From the NCBI GenBank assembly GCA_016841625.1, contig JAENYU010000022.1:1-40170 (forward strand): a stretch of 40,170 nucleotides of DNA, given 5' to 3'. This document shows, one piece after another, positions 8,329-17,439 of the stretch. Numbering within the stretch: the stretch's first letter is position 1; the number at the start of each line of letters is the position of its first letter. Under the pieces are notes generated by a model, which was not told the origin of the DNA, made no database searches, and was given only the letters and a program-made list of their open reading frames with translations. The position numbers and the translations under genes are program-made. The stretch comes from Methanobacteriota archaeon (GTDB taxonomy: Archaea > Halobacteriota > Methanosarcinia > Methanosarcinales > Methanosarcinaceae).

Positions 8329-9144
8329 TCAGGTCCCGATCTGGAAAGGATTCACTATCTTTTTTAAAGTGGAAATCGCAGAAAGGGCAGCAAGATAGCT
8401 GGTACGGGGGTTCTCCGGTGAAGGAAGGTTTTCAACTCGGGTAGAAAAACTGCCAAAATCCCCTTCCACCCTGACCTCGTGGACGTTCCGGGAAAGGGTA
8501 GGGTCGGCAATGACTTTGACCTTCGTTCGATCAAAACCAATTCCTGCGAGGCTGATCGTTGCTGAGACATTCACATTTGCAGGGAAAGCCTTCACGGCTT
8601 CGGAAGCCGGGCCTTCAAAAATTACGGTTTCGGTGTCGATATTTTTGAGGTCTATGCCCTGTTCCACAACAAAAGGAGCCCCTTCAAGCCCTGAAGGAGG
8701 TTTCCTGGTGGTAAGGGTAACGGTGGAGATATCTGCAGCAGATGCGGAGATCAGCCCATCTATTCCGACCACTGCACCCGAAGGGAAGTAGAGTTTGCGG
8801 TTGAACTTCCTGGCAAGCCCGAAGACTTTCTCTCTGAGTTCCCGGTCCGCAAAAGCGCCGACACTCAGGACAATGACGTCACATCCTGCTTCAAGGGCTT
8901 GCGGAACGATTTCCCTGACCGCTCTATGGGAAGCGCATTCAATTAACAGGTCCACATTCTGTACAAGTTTTTCAAGCTCCATATACTGAGGCTTACACGT
9001 ATTCAACGAAACCGCCAGATCCAGAGCTTTGCTTTTCGTAGAGTCGCAGAGCCCGCACATTTCAACATCCACTGCTCCTTCATCAACCGCCCTGCAAATC
9101 TGCCCGCCAATAAACCCACAGCCAACAATTCCGACTTTCAGCAT
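8329..9144 (-). CDS. nadX: L-aspartate dehydrogenase
   Basis: Oxidises L-aspartate to iminoaspartate with NAD(P), replacing bacterial L-aspartate oxidase (NadB) as the first step of NAD synthesis. It has 271 aa. A Rossmann motif GIVGCGFIGG opens the protein. The C-terminal half contains the family region SATISLAGIGFDRTKVKVIADP followed by NVHEVRVEGDFG, where the conserved His lies. The end ENPRTSYLAALSAI is also typical. It is divergent from nadC (330-nt gap) and upstream of nadA, so all three genes of the quinolinate route are clustered here. Confidence 0.95.
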   Translation of the reverse strand: MLKVGIVGCGFIGGQICRAVDEGAVDVEMCGLCDSTKSKALDLAVSLNTCKPQYMELEKLVQNVDLLIECASHRAVREIVPQALEAGCDVIVLSVGAFADRELREKVFGLARKFNRKLYFPSGAVVGIDGLISASAADISTVTLTTRKPPSGLEGAPFVVEQGIDLKNIDTETVIFEGPASEAVKAFPANVNVSATISLAGIGFDRTKVKVIADPTLSRNVHEVRVEGDFGSFSTRVENLPSPENPRTSYLAALSAISTLKKIVNPFQIGT

Positions 9145-9474
9145 TGCAAACTCCTGAAAAAATAATCAATGAATCCGATATTTTCCATATAAAAAGCTCT
9201 CTGAAGCCCCAAGTAGAGGGCTAGTTGAGGGGTATTGTATATTCTCACCCCCTTTAAACTTTCTGTTGTCAGGTTTGTCATATGTGCTTCTTATTTATTC
9301 TCACGATACGCAAAACGAAAACGTCAACTAACCAGATCATCAACTAACCAGATCATCAACTAACCAGATCATCAGCCGATGAAAATGTCAACTAACCAAA
9401 TCATCAGGAACCTGATGAAAACTCCCGCACCCCTTATAAATCCCAGGCGACATAGGGTAGCGTGGGTAAATATT
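9145..9474. other. Divergent nadX-nadC promoter region
   Basis: This 330-nt region carries the promoters of nadX (minus) and nadC (plus). CTTATAAAT near 9433-9441 is a good TATA box for nadC, giving a leader of about 15 nt. A 16-nt array occupies 9324-9403, immediately upstream of that TATA box. I see no gene in it. Confidence 0.6.
9324..9403. repeat. 16-nt tandem repeat upstream of nadC
   Basis: TCAACTAACCAGATCA is exact at 9324, 9340 and 9356. The slot 9372-9387 is diverged, and the phase resumes at 9388 with one change. Five units in a strict 16-nt register end about 30 nt before the nadC TATA box. Confidence 0.9.
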
Positions 9475-10323
9475 ATGCTTATAAAAGATATCGAACGCTT
9501 TATAGAGGAAGATCTGGGATATGACGATGTTTCATGCACCATCGTACCTGATAAACTTTCAGAAGCGGTTATTTTCACAAAAGAAGATTGCACGGTTGCC
9601 GGGATAAGGGAAGCTTTGGCAATCTTTTCTTACCTCGGGATCCGGGCCGAAACCGATCTAAAAGACGGGGACAGGCTCAGGGCGGGAGACATCATTTTTC
9701 GGCTCAGGGCAGGTGCCGTATCCATTCTGCGGGGAGAACGCCTGGCTTTGAACTTCCTCGGGCACCTGAGCGGGATTGCAACGCTGACCAGAAATTGCGT
9801 GGACATTACCAGGAAACATTCGGAGCACACCAGAGTGGCATGCACGAGAAAGACCACGCCCGGTATCCGGAAATTTGAGAAGATGGCTGTTGTTGCCGGG
9901 GGGGGAGACCCGCACAGGTTCAACCTCTCAGACTCGGTCATGATAAAAGACAACCACATCAAACTCATGGGAATCGAAGCTGCAATAAAGACAGCCCGAA
10001 AGACGAGCTTTACCCGGAAAATAGAAGTAGAGGTCGAATCCGCGGAAGACGCAGTCCTGGCTGCAGGGATGGGTGCGGACATAATCATGCTCGACAACAT
10101 GCAGCCGGAAGAAATCCGAAACTCCCTGAAAGCACTGGAAGAAAAAGGGCTGAAGGACAAGGTTCTGGTCGAAGCCTCGGGCGGGATTTCAGGAGATAAC
10201 CTTGAAGAGTACGCAAAAACCGGGGTAGATGTCATATCAATGGGTTCCCTAATCCACAGGGCCAGGTGGATAGACATCAGCCTTGAAATAGTCAATTCAG
10301 GGGATACGAGGAGTCCTGAATAA
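9475..10323 (+). CDS. nadC: Nicotinate-nucleotide pyrophosphorylase
   Basis: Converts quinolinate and PRPP to nicotinate mononucleotide, CO2 and pyrophosphate. The protein is 282 aa, normal for the family. The hallmark TRKTTPGIRKFEKMAVVAGGGDPHR, shown here only by its key parts TRKTTPG and GGGDPHR, carries the phosphoribosyl and carboxylate contacts. MIKDNHIKL, EVEVES and the closing VEASGGIS and SMGSLIH segments are also as expected. I chose ATG 9475 because the enzyme normally starts a few residues before the ERFIEEDLGYDD segment; in-frame upstream codons fall within repeat DNA. Confidence 0.96.
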   Translation: MLIKDIERFIEEDLGYDDVSCTIVPDKLSEAVIFTKEDCTVAGIREALAIFSYLGIRAETDLKDGDRLRAGDIIFRLRAGAVSILRGERLALNFLGHLSGIATLTRNCVDITRKHSEHTRVACTRKTTPGIRKFEKMAVVAGGGDPHRFNLSDSVMIKDNHIKLMGIEAAIKTARKTSFTRKIEVEVESAEDAVLAAGMGADIIMLDNMQPEEIRNSLKALEEKGLKDKVLVEASGGISGDNLEEYAKTGVDVISMGSLIHRARWIDISLEIVNSGDTRSPE

Positions 10324-10798
10324 ACCTCCTTGATTCACCTTTTAAACTATTTATTATTCTCCATTTTTTCCACCTAATCCTTTCGAGAAATAGTTCTTAC
10401 AATTTTATTCCATCTAATCCTTTAGACAAGGATTTCTTGCCATTTTTTGCACCTGGTTTTTAATTCCGAGTAGAATTTTTCACTATTTTTAGCTAATTAT
10501 CTCGTTCCCTTTCGGAGCAAACTCTTTACCCTCCTGCCCTGTTCTTAAAAACGGAATAATACCGAAAAATAAAAAAGGAAAATATAAGGATAGGAAAAGG
10601 GATAATGGTTAAAAAAATATAGAAGAATAAAATAGCCAGATAAAACATTAAATGGAAATAAAAAAACGAAAAGAGGAAAAGATCATAAACTTTATATCTG
10701 GTTTTGTTGAAGATAAACAAGATCATAAATCAAAAAAAAATTGAGAAAGAAAATGACCCCATAAAAAATCTTTTTTATAAAAACCTGAGGTAGCAGAA
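10324..10798. other. Intergenic region, AT-rich
   Basis: In this 475-nt gap I see no gene. Two imperfect copies of CCANCTAATCCTTT lie at about 10370-10430. TTTATATC near 10690 and TTTATAAAA near 10775 are possible TATA boxes for the next gene. Confidence 0.5.
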
Positions 10799-12058
10799 GT
10801 GAAACTAAAAAGGATCCATATACCTTTTCTGTGTGCATTTTTCATCCTGCTGATGCTCGGCGGCGCGGCATCGGCCAGAGCGGTAGTATATGAAGGGGAT
10901 ATCGAGGAAGGAGACGGATACCAGCTGAACAACTACTTGATTGAAATCACTGATGTCTTTGTTGAAGCAAATACCGCCTCTTACTACGTGTACGAAAGGG
11001 AAAAGAAAATTGATGACGGGCTACTGGACATAAACGAGAGTTTCGAGTTTGATTTCGACGATAAAGGAGAAGTCCAGGTTCGCCTGAAGTCCGTACATTC
11101 GGGAGTAGTACCCAGAGCCACGGTCGAGATCACGATGTCCAATTACAACATAGGAGACCTCTACATAAATGATCTCGTTGACGGTGGCTATTCCTCGGCA
11201 AGCTTTGCAGGGGACCCCGAAATTGAAATAACAAAGAAAATCGACAAATCCGAAATCGGGATAGGGGAAACCATAACCGTAACGGTTAATGCAAAGAATA
11301 TCGGAGACGATGCCGCAAACAACGTGTTATTTACGGATCCCAAGCAGGAACACTTTGTCCTGGAAAAGACAACATACGAAGTCACGGGTGCAGTCTCGGA
11401 AATTGATGTAGGGGAATCGATACCTATATACATATATGAATTAAAGGCAACAGAAGCAGGGACCTTCGACCTCAAACCGGTCACTGCAAGTTATACGAAC
11501 AGTGCATCTCAGGCTTACCATTCAAGTTCGAATGCCCCGAAAATAACCATAAACGAAGGGAATAAAAAGAGCGCCCAGGTCGAAATTTCAATGGACGTGG
11601 ACCTGAAGTCCGTAGAAAGAAACGGAAAAATTATCTCAACCATCATCCTCAGGAATACAGGTGACGCTGCCGCAGAGGCTGTCCGGCTGGACATTACGCT
11701 TCCCCAGGGTCTCGAATATGAAGGAGGAGACAAAGACATTGAGACCATAGGCGGAAGCCCCAGGATCTTTATCGACACTCTCCAGGCAAACAACGACAAG
11801 GAGTACAGCTACGTATTAAAAGCAAACGAAGTGGGCACCTACACCATTGCAGGAGAGCTTTCGTACGAGTATAACAATGGGGTGGACACCGAAAATATAA
11901 AAGAAAGCGCAGAGGTGAAGACCTCCAGCATTTACGTGACAAAAGGCAAGTTCGATTACCTCTTTGAACAGCCTGTGTACGTATACGTAATCCTCCTCCT
12001 GGTCCTTGGAGCAGTCGGAGTGCATATATACAGAAGGCACAAAGAATACAAATACTAA
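10799..12058 (+). CDS. Secreted, C-terminally anchored protein with CARDB/DUF11-like domains
   Basis: A 419-aa cell-surface protein of unknown function. It has a signal peptide (about residues 1-27, cleavage near ASARA). Two beta-rich repeats follow: about 140-240, opening with DKSEIGIGETITVTVNAKN, and about 255-375, with VERNGKIISTIILRNTGDA. Both resemble the CARDB/DUF11 adhesion-type fold common in archaeal envelope proteins. A single C-terminal transmembrane helix (about 394-411) precedes a short basic tail, so the bulk should face outside. The start is GTG 10799, with GAGGT 6 nt upstream. Next comes a tubulin-like gene, 152 nt downstream, probably a separate unit. Confidence 0.7.
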   Translation: MKLKRIHIPFLCAFFILLMLGGAASARAVVYEGDIEEGDGYQLNNYLIEITDVFVEANTASYYVYEREKKIDDGLLDINESFEFDFDDKGEVQVRLKSVHSGVVPRATVEITMSNYNIGDLYINDLVDGGYSSASFAGDPEIEITKKIDKSEIGIGETITVTVNAKNIGDDAANNVLFTDPKQEHFVLEKTTYEVTGAVSEIDVGESIPIYIYELKATEAGTFDLKPVTASYTNSASQAYHSSSNAPKITINEGNKKSAQVEISMDVDLKSVERNGKIISTIILRNTGDAAAEAVRLDITLPQGLEYEGGDKDIETIGGSPRIFIDTLQANNDKEYSYVLKANEVGTYTIAGELSYEYNNGVDTENIKESAEVKTSSIYVTKGKFDYLFEQPVYVYVILLLVLGAVGVHIYRRHKEYKY

Positions 12059-12210
12059 GAGATTCATTATTGAGGGAAATTATCAACTCCATAATATTTA
12101 ATAAAAGTATTCGAGGATTATCTCAGGCATCGCAGGCTTATCGCGGTAAAAAAAGCGTGAATAACCCCGGACAGGAAAAATGCTAACATACCCTAAAATG
12201 GAGGAGTTTC

Positions 12211-13323
12211 TTGCTCAACATACTGGTGATAGGAAACGGGCAGTGTGGAAACAGAATCCTTGATTCTGTTAACAAACATGCATTCGGCGGGGGTAAAAGC
12301 GGCAAGCTTGTCAAATTTTACTCCAAGCAAAAATTCAAGAGCAACGTGCAAACCATTGCCTTCAACACTGCTGTCAATGACTTAAAAGAAATGAAATTCA
12401 CAAAAGCAAAGGACAGAGTCCACATCCCCCACCTGCACGGCGTCGGCGCAAACCGGAACATAGGAAAGCGGGTCTTTGAAGAGAAAAAAGAAATGATCAT
12501 GCGCCAGATCGAAGAGAAGGGCAATTTCGATATTGCCTTTGTGGTAACCTCGGCTTCCGGAGGCACAGGTTCTTCTTTTACACCCCTTCTCGTAAAAGAG
12601 ATGAAAGAGCGTTACGATTATCCGGTTTACTGTGTCGTGGTCCTGCCTTTCAGGGAAGAAGGGACTCTCTACCTCCAGAACGCTGCATTCTCCCTCCGGG
12701 AACTCCGCCAGAGCGGAGCGGACGGGGTCATCCTTGCGGACAACCAGTACCTGAAAAACATCGGCGGCAGCATCCAGGAAGCCTATAACGGGATCAACGA
12801 CATGATCGCCGAGCGCATCCTCTTCCTGCTCGATGCCCTGGACAGCGAAATGATGATGGTAACAGACCTCGGAGACTTTAAGACGGTCATGAGCGGAGGC
12901 GCAGGCCTTGCAACCATCGGCTTTTTCAGGGCTGAGAAGGAGACACCGATCAAAACAGCCATCCAGAATGCCCTTTCCCCCACAGGCCTCCTCTTTTCCA
13001 CGGACGTCTATGATGAAGCAAGCCGGGCAATGGTCATCATCAAGGGCGACCGAAAATACCTGAGCATCGACGACATCTCAAGTGAAATCGAGAAACTTTC
13101 CGGAGCTGTAGGACACGTCTTCAAAGGTATAGTAGTGCGGAACGGGGAATACCCCCAGGTCCTTTCGGTCCTCACCCTGGAATCCGCCCACGAGCTCGAA
13201 GAACTCTACAGTGTAGCCGTCCAGGCAATTCACCATGAAAAAGCAAAAAAGCAGAGGGTGGAGGAAGCAGCCGAACTGGATAAAACTTTTTCCCAGATCG
13301 AAGGTCTGGAACCCGAATACTAA
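12211..13323 (+). CDS. Tubulin/FtsZ-superfamily GTPase, CetZ-like
   Basis: A 370-aa predicted filament-forming GTPase. The N-terminus reads ILVIGNGQCGNRI, with Q11-C12-G13-N14 placed as in eukaryotic tubulin rather than the G-Q-A-G-G of FtsZ/CetZ. The G-box is SASGGTGSS. The T7 region VTDLGDFKTVMSGGAGLATIGF keeps the two Asp residues and the KTVMS strand of FtsZ, but the usual Asn is replaced. It is therefore not the division FtsZ; a shape or envelope role as in CetZ is possible. The start is TTG 12211 with GGAGGA about 5 nt upstream; no ATG fits. I call the superfamily with confidence and the subgroup only tentatively. Confidence 0.75.
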   Translation: MLNILVIGNGQCGNRILDSVNKHAFGGGKSGKLVKFYSKQKFKSNVQTIAFNTAVNDLKEMKFTKAKDRVHIPHLHGVGANRNIGKRVFEEKKEMIMRQIEEKGNFDIAFVVTSASGGTGSSFTPLLVKEMKERYDYPVYCVVVLPFREEGTLYLQNAAFSLRELRQSGADGVILADNQYLKNIGGSIQEAYNGINDMIAERILFLLDALDSEMMMVTDLGDFKTVMSGGAGLATIGFFRAEKETPIKTAIQNALSPTGLLFSTDVYDEASRAMVIIKGDRKYLSIDDISSEIEKLSGAVGHVFKGIVVRNGEYPQVLSVLTLESAHELEELYSVAVQAIHHEKAKKQRVEEAAELDKTFSQIEGLEPEY

Positions 13324-13761
13324 AAAGAATTATAAAGTAGGATACAGAAAGAAAAATACTGAAGGCAAATAAACAAAAACCTGACAATAAACCGAATAAT
13401 AATACCAAAAACGGTGGAAAGCCTTTTCAAGCTTTCCTATCCCCAGCTTTGTTTTTTGAAACTCCTGTTCTGCTTTTGCAACATTTTTTAAAAATTTTTA
13501 AAAAACGGTTTCTGAAAACTGTCCGTTTACCTTTTTTGAAAATTTCAATCTAGTTATTTCAATCTAGTTATTTCAATCTGGTTATTTCAATCTGGTTTAT
13601 CTCAATCTGGTGATCTCGATCTGGTAATCTCAATCTGGTAATCTCAATCTGGTAATCTCAATCTGGTAATCTCAATCTGGTAATCTCAATCTGGTTTGTC
13701 ACTTTAGCTTGCTGGAACCATGTGCCTGAATTTTGAACTTAAGGTCATGTGCCTGAACTTT
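13324..13761. other. Convergent intergenic region
   Basis: A 438-nt gap between the ends of the tubulin-like gene (plus) and the ABC ATPase gene (minus). It contains T-rich stretches near 13480-13545, likely terminators for the plus-strand gene, and a large 14-nt array (13546-13700). I see no gene in it. Confidence 0.6.
13546..13700. repeat. 14-nt tandem repeat, about 11 units
   Basis: CAATCTGGTAATCT-like units run without spacers, with one 15-nt unit at 13588. The left units (CAATCTAGTTATTT) grade into the right ones, as expected for a slippage-expanded array. It is the longest tandem array in the window. Confidence 0.95.
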
Positions 13762-14517
13762 TCATCCTACCGGGATTACAAGCCTGAAGCCTTTAAAGGA
13801 TTCCACCATAACCGGCAGACCGTACACTGTTTCTATAACTTCAGGAGTGATAATTTCAGGCCCTCCCCTGGCATAGATTTCCCCATTCCTGATGATAAGG
13901 AAACTGTCAGCGTAGCGGAGGGCCAGGTTGATGTCGTGCATGGTCAGGACTACGGAGATGCCCTGGGCTTTTGCGATCCCCCGGATGGTATCCAGGATAT
14001 CGACCTGGTTTTTGAGGTCCAGGTTGCTGGTGGGTTCGTCAAGGAGGATGATTTCGGGTTCCTGGACAAGGGCTCTTGCAATTGCCACCTTTTGAAGTTC
14101 ACCCCCGCTCAACTGATCTATATAGCGAAGAGCCAGTTCTTCGAGACCCAACATTTTTACCGTTTCCTCAACGATTTCCCGGTCCCGGGCTTTCACGCTC
14201 CAGCCAAGTCGGGGCTTGCGGCCCAGGAGAATTGCGTCAAAGGCCGTAAGCATCCCCGTTTCCGAACGCTGGGCAACGTAGCCGAGCCTCTTTGCGATCT
14301 CGTCCCTGCCAAGGGTGTGCAGGTTTTCCCCCTGCACCATGACAAAACCCCTTTTAGGCTTCAGGATCGAGTTTATACAACGGAGAAGCGTGGACTTCCC
14401 GACCCCGTTAGGGCCAAGCACGACCGTTACTTCTCCGGGCAGGACTCCAAAATCAACAGCTTTCAAGATTTCCCTTGTGCCGTAATCAAAACCAAGATTT
14501 TGAACTTCAAGCATCAA
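13762..14517 (-). CDS. FecE/BtuD-type ABC transporter ATPase
   Basis: ATPase of a type II importer for iron-siderophore, corrinoid or haem-like ligands, 251 aa. Motifs in order: Walker A GPNGVGKST, Q-loop in GYVAQR, signature LSGGELQK, Walker B IILLDEPTSNLDL, H-loop LTMHD. Its ATG overlaps the stop of the permease gene by 4 nt (ATGA), so the subunits are translationally coupled. The order is binding protein, permease, ATPase. Which ligand is carried cannot be read from the sequence; iron chelate or cobamide are the main options. Confidence 0.9.
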   Translation of the reverse strand: MMLEVQNLGFDYGTREILKAVDFGVLPGEVTVVLGPNGVGKSTLLRCINSILKPKRGFVMVQGENLHTLGRDEIAKRLGYVAQRSETGMLTAFDAILLGRKPRLGWSVKARDREIVEETVKMLGLEELALRYIDQLSGGELQKVAIARALVQEPEIILLDEPTSNLDLKNQVDILDTIRGIAKAQGISVVLTMHDINLALRYADSFLIIRNGEIYARGGPEIITPEVIETVYGLPVMVESFKGFRLVIPVG

Positions 14518-15746
14518 TGTCTAAACCCCCTGACAAGCAGGTAGAGGAAAAGGGGCGCTCCCATGAACGCAGTCAGGATGGCGACAGGAAGCACATGCGG
14601 CTCCATCAACATCCGGGCTGCGGTGTCCGACCCGAGCAGCAAAAGCCCGCCCACAAGGCAGGATGCCGGGAGCAGGAAGCGCTGGTCATCCCCCACGAAA
14701 CGGCGGGAGATATGCGGGCAGACAAGCCCCACAAAACCGATAACACCAAGGAAAGCAACAATAAATGAAGTTACCAGGGAAGCTACGAGCATACCCCAGA
14801 GCCGGATCTTCTCCACGTCCACCCCGAGCCCTTTGGCGGTCTCGTCCCCGGCGTCAATAGCGTTGTAATTCCAGCAGTTCAGGTAGAAATACAACATTGA
14901 AGGAAGCACCACTGCCGAGATGATCGCAAGGTCGCCCCAGTCAGCCCTCCCTACATCCCCGAAGGACCAGAAGACAACCGCTGCGAGCTGGACATCATCC
15001 GCGAAATACTGCAGGAACATCGTCCCTGCCGTAAAGAGGGAAGAAAGAGCAACCCCCGTCAGGATCATCACTTCGGGAGAGGCTCCCTTATACTTTGCAA
15101 TCGCCAGCAGTATGAAGGTCGTAAGCATGGAGAAAAGGAAGGCAACGGTGGTGGTGATGTAAGGGTTGTTCAGCATTACCGCATCAGCCCCGGTGCTCCG
15201 CATGGTACCCGAGCCGAGTACGATCACGGAAAAAGCCGCCCCGAAGGCAGCTGCATGCGAGATCCCCAGGGTGTAAGGCGAACCCAGGGGGTTCCTGAGA
15301 ATGGACTGCAAGGAAGCCCCGGCAACCGAAAGCCCCACCCCTGCCACAATTGCAGTGAGAGCCCTCGGAAGGCGGATCTGCCAGATAATCGTGTTCGAAT
15401 TGCCCAGGTCCTCTCCGAGAAGCACTCTCGCGACATCCGTGACGGAGACGTCTGCGGCTCCGACAGCTATTGAATGAAGAAAGAGCAGGATAAGCAGGAG
15501 AATTGAGAGGAAAATAAATGTGAATTTCCTCCCTATATACCTGGAGTAGGCGGAAGAAAATGTATCCCCGGCTAATTTTAGCCCGGATTCGTTTGCCTTA
15601 TTCATTCCAGCAGTCTTGGTCTGGTCCATTGTAGCAGCCTTTTTTGAATTAGTTAAATTAAAGGAGAGTTGAGGAGGAGAGTTACCGGGGGCTTTTGAGC
15701 CCTTATCCGGGTCACTCAAGGGAAAGTTTTCCGAAACCTCCGTCAA
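14514..15746 (-). CDS. FecCD/BtuC-type ABC transporter permease
   Basis: Membrane subunit of the importer, with about ten hydrophobic segments and the family stretch IRLPRALTAIVAGVGLSVAG leading to LRNPLGSPYTLGISHAAAFGAA, then GFVGLVCPHISRRFVG near the end. The longest frame begins at TTG 15746, overlaps the binding-protein gene by 35 nt and gives 410 aa with about 70 hydrophilic residues before the first helix. Family members are about 330-360 aa, so an internal ATG (15629 or 15605) may be the true start. None of the candidates has a clear ribosome site. Confidence 0.85.
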   Translation of the reverse strand: MTEVSENFPLSDPDKGSKAPGNSPPQLSFNLTNSKKAATMDQTKTAGMNKANESGLKLAGDTFSSAYSRYIGRKFTFIFLSILLLILLFLHSIAVGAADVSVTDVARVLLGEDLGNSNTIIWQIRLPRALTAIVAGVGLSVAGASLQSILRNPLGSPYTLGISHAAAFGAAFSVIVLGSGTMRSTGADAVMLNNPYITTTVAFLFSMLTTFILLAIAKYKGASPEVMILTGVALSSLFTAGTMFLQYFADDVQLAAVVFWSFGDVGRADWGDLAIISAVVLPSMLYFYLNCWNYNAIDAGDETAKGLGVDVEKIRLWGMLVASLVTSFIVAFLGVIGFVGLVCPHISRRFVGDDQRFLLPASCLVGGLLLLGSDTAARMLMEPHVLPVAILTAFMGAPLFLYLLVRGFRH

Positions 15747-16872
15747 AACCGATTTCCATCATTTCATATATGGGTTGGCCCAGCAGGAAGGTATAGATTT
15801 CATCGGCTTTGGCCACAGGGTCAACGTCCTCGAACTCTTCAGGATAAATTACGCTACCCACATAGTAAGACGCAGCGAGCACCGAGCCGTGGTTTGAAGA
15901 GTACCAGTTGTAAGGCAGGACCCCGTAGACCTCCCCCTTCTTCACCGCAGTCAGGCTCTGGTAGGCAGGGTCTTCTTTAAGCTCATCCAGAGCTGAAGGT
16001 GTGGTCTGGTAAGTGGACAGGTCAACGAAAAGAATGTCCGGGTCCCATTCCATTATGGCTTCCTTGGAGGCATCGGCGTGGTCCGTACCCATCTCTCCTG
16101 CAACATTCTTTGCATTTATGAACATGAAAGGCGGATAGGTGGGTTCTGTGGATTGGAAACCATGCGGGCCCGCGTAGGCAATTCCACCCACGTAAACACT
16201 CTTTTTCTCCTCGTCAGGGATATTCACAGTCCGGGACTCCAGGTCGACAATAGCAGCATCAAAGAATTCGACTACTTCTTCTGCCCTTTCCTCCCTGTCC
16301 ATGACCTCACCCATGATCCTGAGGGAGCTGTACATGTCTTCACGGTAGACACCGAGGTTCCCGTAATTAAGCGCGACCACCGGGATGCCGGTCCTTGCCG
16401 AAAGCTCGTCAGCATCACCTGGAGACGTCAACTGAGTCCAGAAAATCACATCAGGCCCGATTGCAACTATCTTTTCGGGATCGGTTTTCCCGCGGAATTC
16501 CCCGATCAGGGGCATTTCCTGGAGCCAGGGGTTTGCTATTGCGTAGGGGCGACGGTTTTCATCCTTCCGGAGTTCGATGTCCTCTACCCCCACAACAGCG
16601 TCCTGGACTTCCAGATAGCAAAGGTAGCGAAGAGCCCCTGCCCCCTGGCAGACGACTTTATCAGGGTTTTTCGGGACGGTTACTGTCCGCCCAAGTCCAT
16701 CCGTGATCGTAATCATTTCCTTGCCCGAACCGACCTCAGAACTTTCGGCAGCTTTGTGCCCGCTTTCATCTCCGGCATCTGCCTCGGAAGAAGAGCCTAC
16801 ACACCCGGCTGATGCACATGCCACCACCAGAGCAAGTACGAGGAGAACGCCCAGATATTTATTATGAATCAC
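15712..16872 (-). CDS. ABC importer substrate-binding lipoprotein, FecB/BtuF-type
   Basis: An extracytoplasmic binding protein of 386 aa. The N-terminus is a lipoprotein signal: hydrophobic helix, then ASAGC as lipobox, then a Ser/Glu/Asp-rich linker. The mature part begins ITITDGLGRTVTVPKNPDKVVC and has the two-lobe TroA/FecB pattern, including KIVAIGPDVIFW and WDPDILFVDLS. I chose GTG 16872, with GGAG 9 nt upstream; a TTG three codons earlier is possible. It is the first gene of the importer operon. The family includes binders of ferric siderophores and cobamides, and I cannot tell which applies. Confidence 0.88.
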   Translation of the reverse strand: MIHNKYLGVLLVLALVVACASAGCVGSSSEADAGDESGHKAAESSEVGSGKEMITITDGLGRTVTVPKNPDKVVCQGAGALRYLCYLEVQDAVVGVEDIELRKDENRRPYAIANPWLQEMPLIGEFRGKTDPEKIVAIGPDVIFWTQLTSPGDADELSARTGIPVVALNYGNLGVYREDMYSSLRIMGEVMDREERAEEVVEFFDAAIVDLESRTVNIPDEEKKSVYVGGIAYAGPHGFQSTEPTYPPFMFINAKNVAGEMGTDHADASKEAIMEWDPDILFVDLSTYQTTPSALDELKEDPAYQSLTAVKKGEVYGVLPYNWYSSNHGSVLAASYYVGSVIYPEEFEDVDPVAKADEIYTFLLGQPIYEMMEIGFDGGFGKLSLE

Positions 16873-17439
16873 ACAAACCAACTCCAGATTTCACAAGCAA
16901 AACATATTTTTCATGACCGGACGAAAGTCCGTATCATATTTTCACCAGAACCTGCAACAATCATATGCAGATAAAAATTCTTATGTACATAAATATAAGA
17001 ATTTAAATTTTAGTAATACCAAGTTACATTGATAAAGGTTTTAATGTATAAAACTTACGATTTAAATAGATATTAATGGAAATTAATGCACAATAAATGA
17101 GTAACAGTAATAAACACCGTTAACGAAAAAAACCTGAGTATTAAAATTAGAGTATAAAAAGAAAAGAGATGAATATGGAAACAAGCTCCTGCAGAAAAAA
17201 GAGAATGCCTGGCAAAAAACAAAATTAAGGACTAAAAAGGCAGAGGGGGAAGACAGAAACCGAAAGGAAAAAGGAACAGGGATAACGGGAACAAAAGAGA
17301 AGACAGGAACAGAAACAAAGGAACAGAGGAGAAACGCAAACAAAATCAGCAATTTTCCCTAAAAAAGAATAAAAAAAGGCCGCTTGCCGGTAAGGCAAAC
17401 CGACCTTCAAAAAACAAAATCCGAATTATTTTTCGGAAA
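16873..17439. other. Intergenic region, A-rich
   Basis: This 567-nt gap lies between rpsO and the importer operon, both minus. Its right end holds the rpsO terminator; the left part (about 16930-17090) is AT-rich and should contain the importer promoter. The middle (17100-17350) is A-rich with no gene that I can support. Confidence 0.6.
17360..17400 (-). terminator. rpsO terminator hairpin
   Basis: On the minus strand TTGCC-TTACC-GGCAA (17398-17384) is followed by GCGGCC and a run of seven T, then a second T-rich stretch. It lies about 40 nt after the rpsO stop. Confidence 0.6.

Noticed and set aside
13546-13700. CRISPR array
   Set aside because: Units are 14 nt and directly abutting with no spacers, and no cas genes are near. 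The same reasoning rules out the arrays at 3528 and 18346.
13720-14544. Plus-strand frame of 274 aa
   Set aside because: It is antisense to the ABC ATPase, which has all motifs intact; no ribosome site or family sequence.
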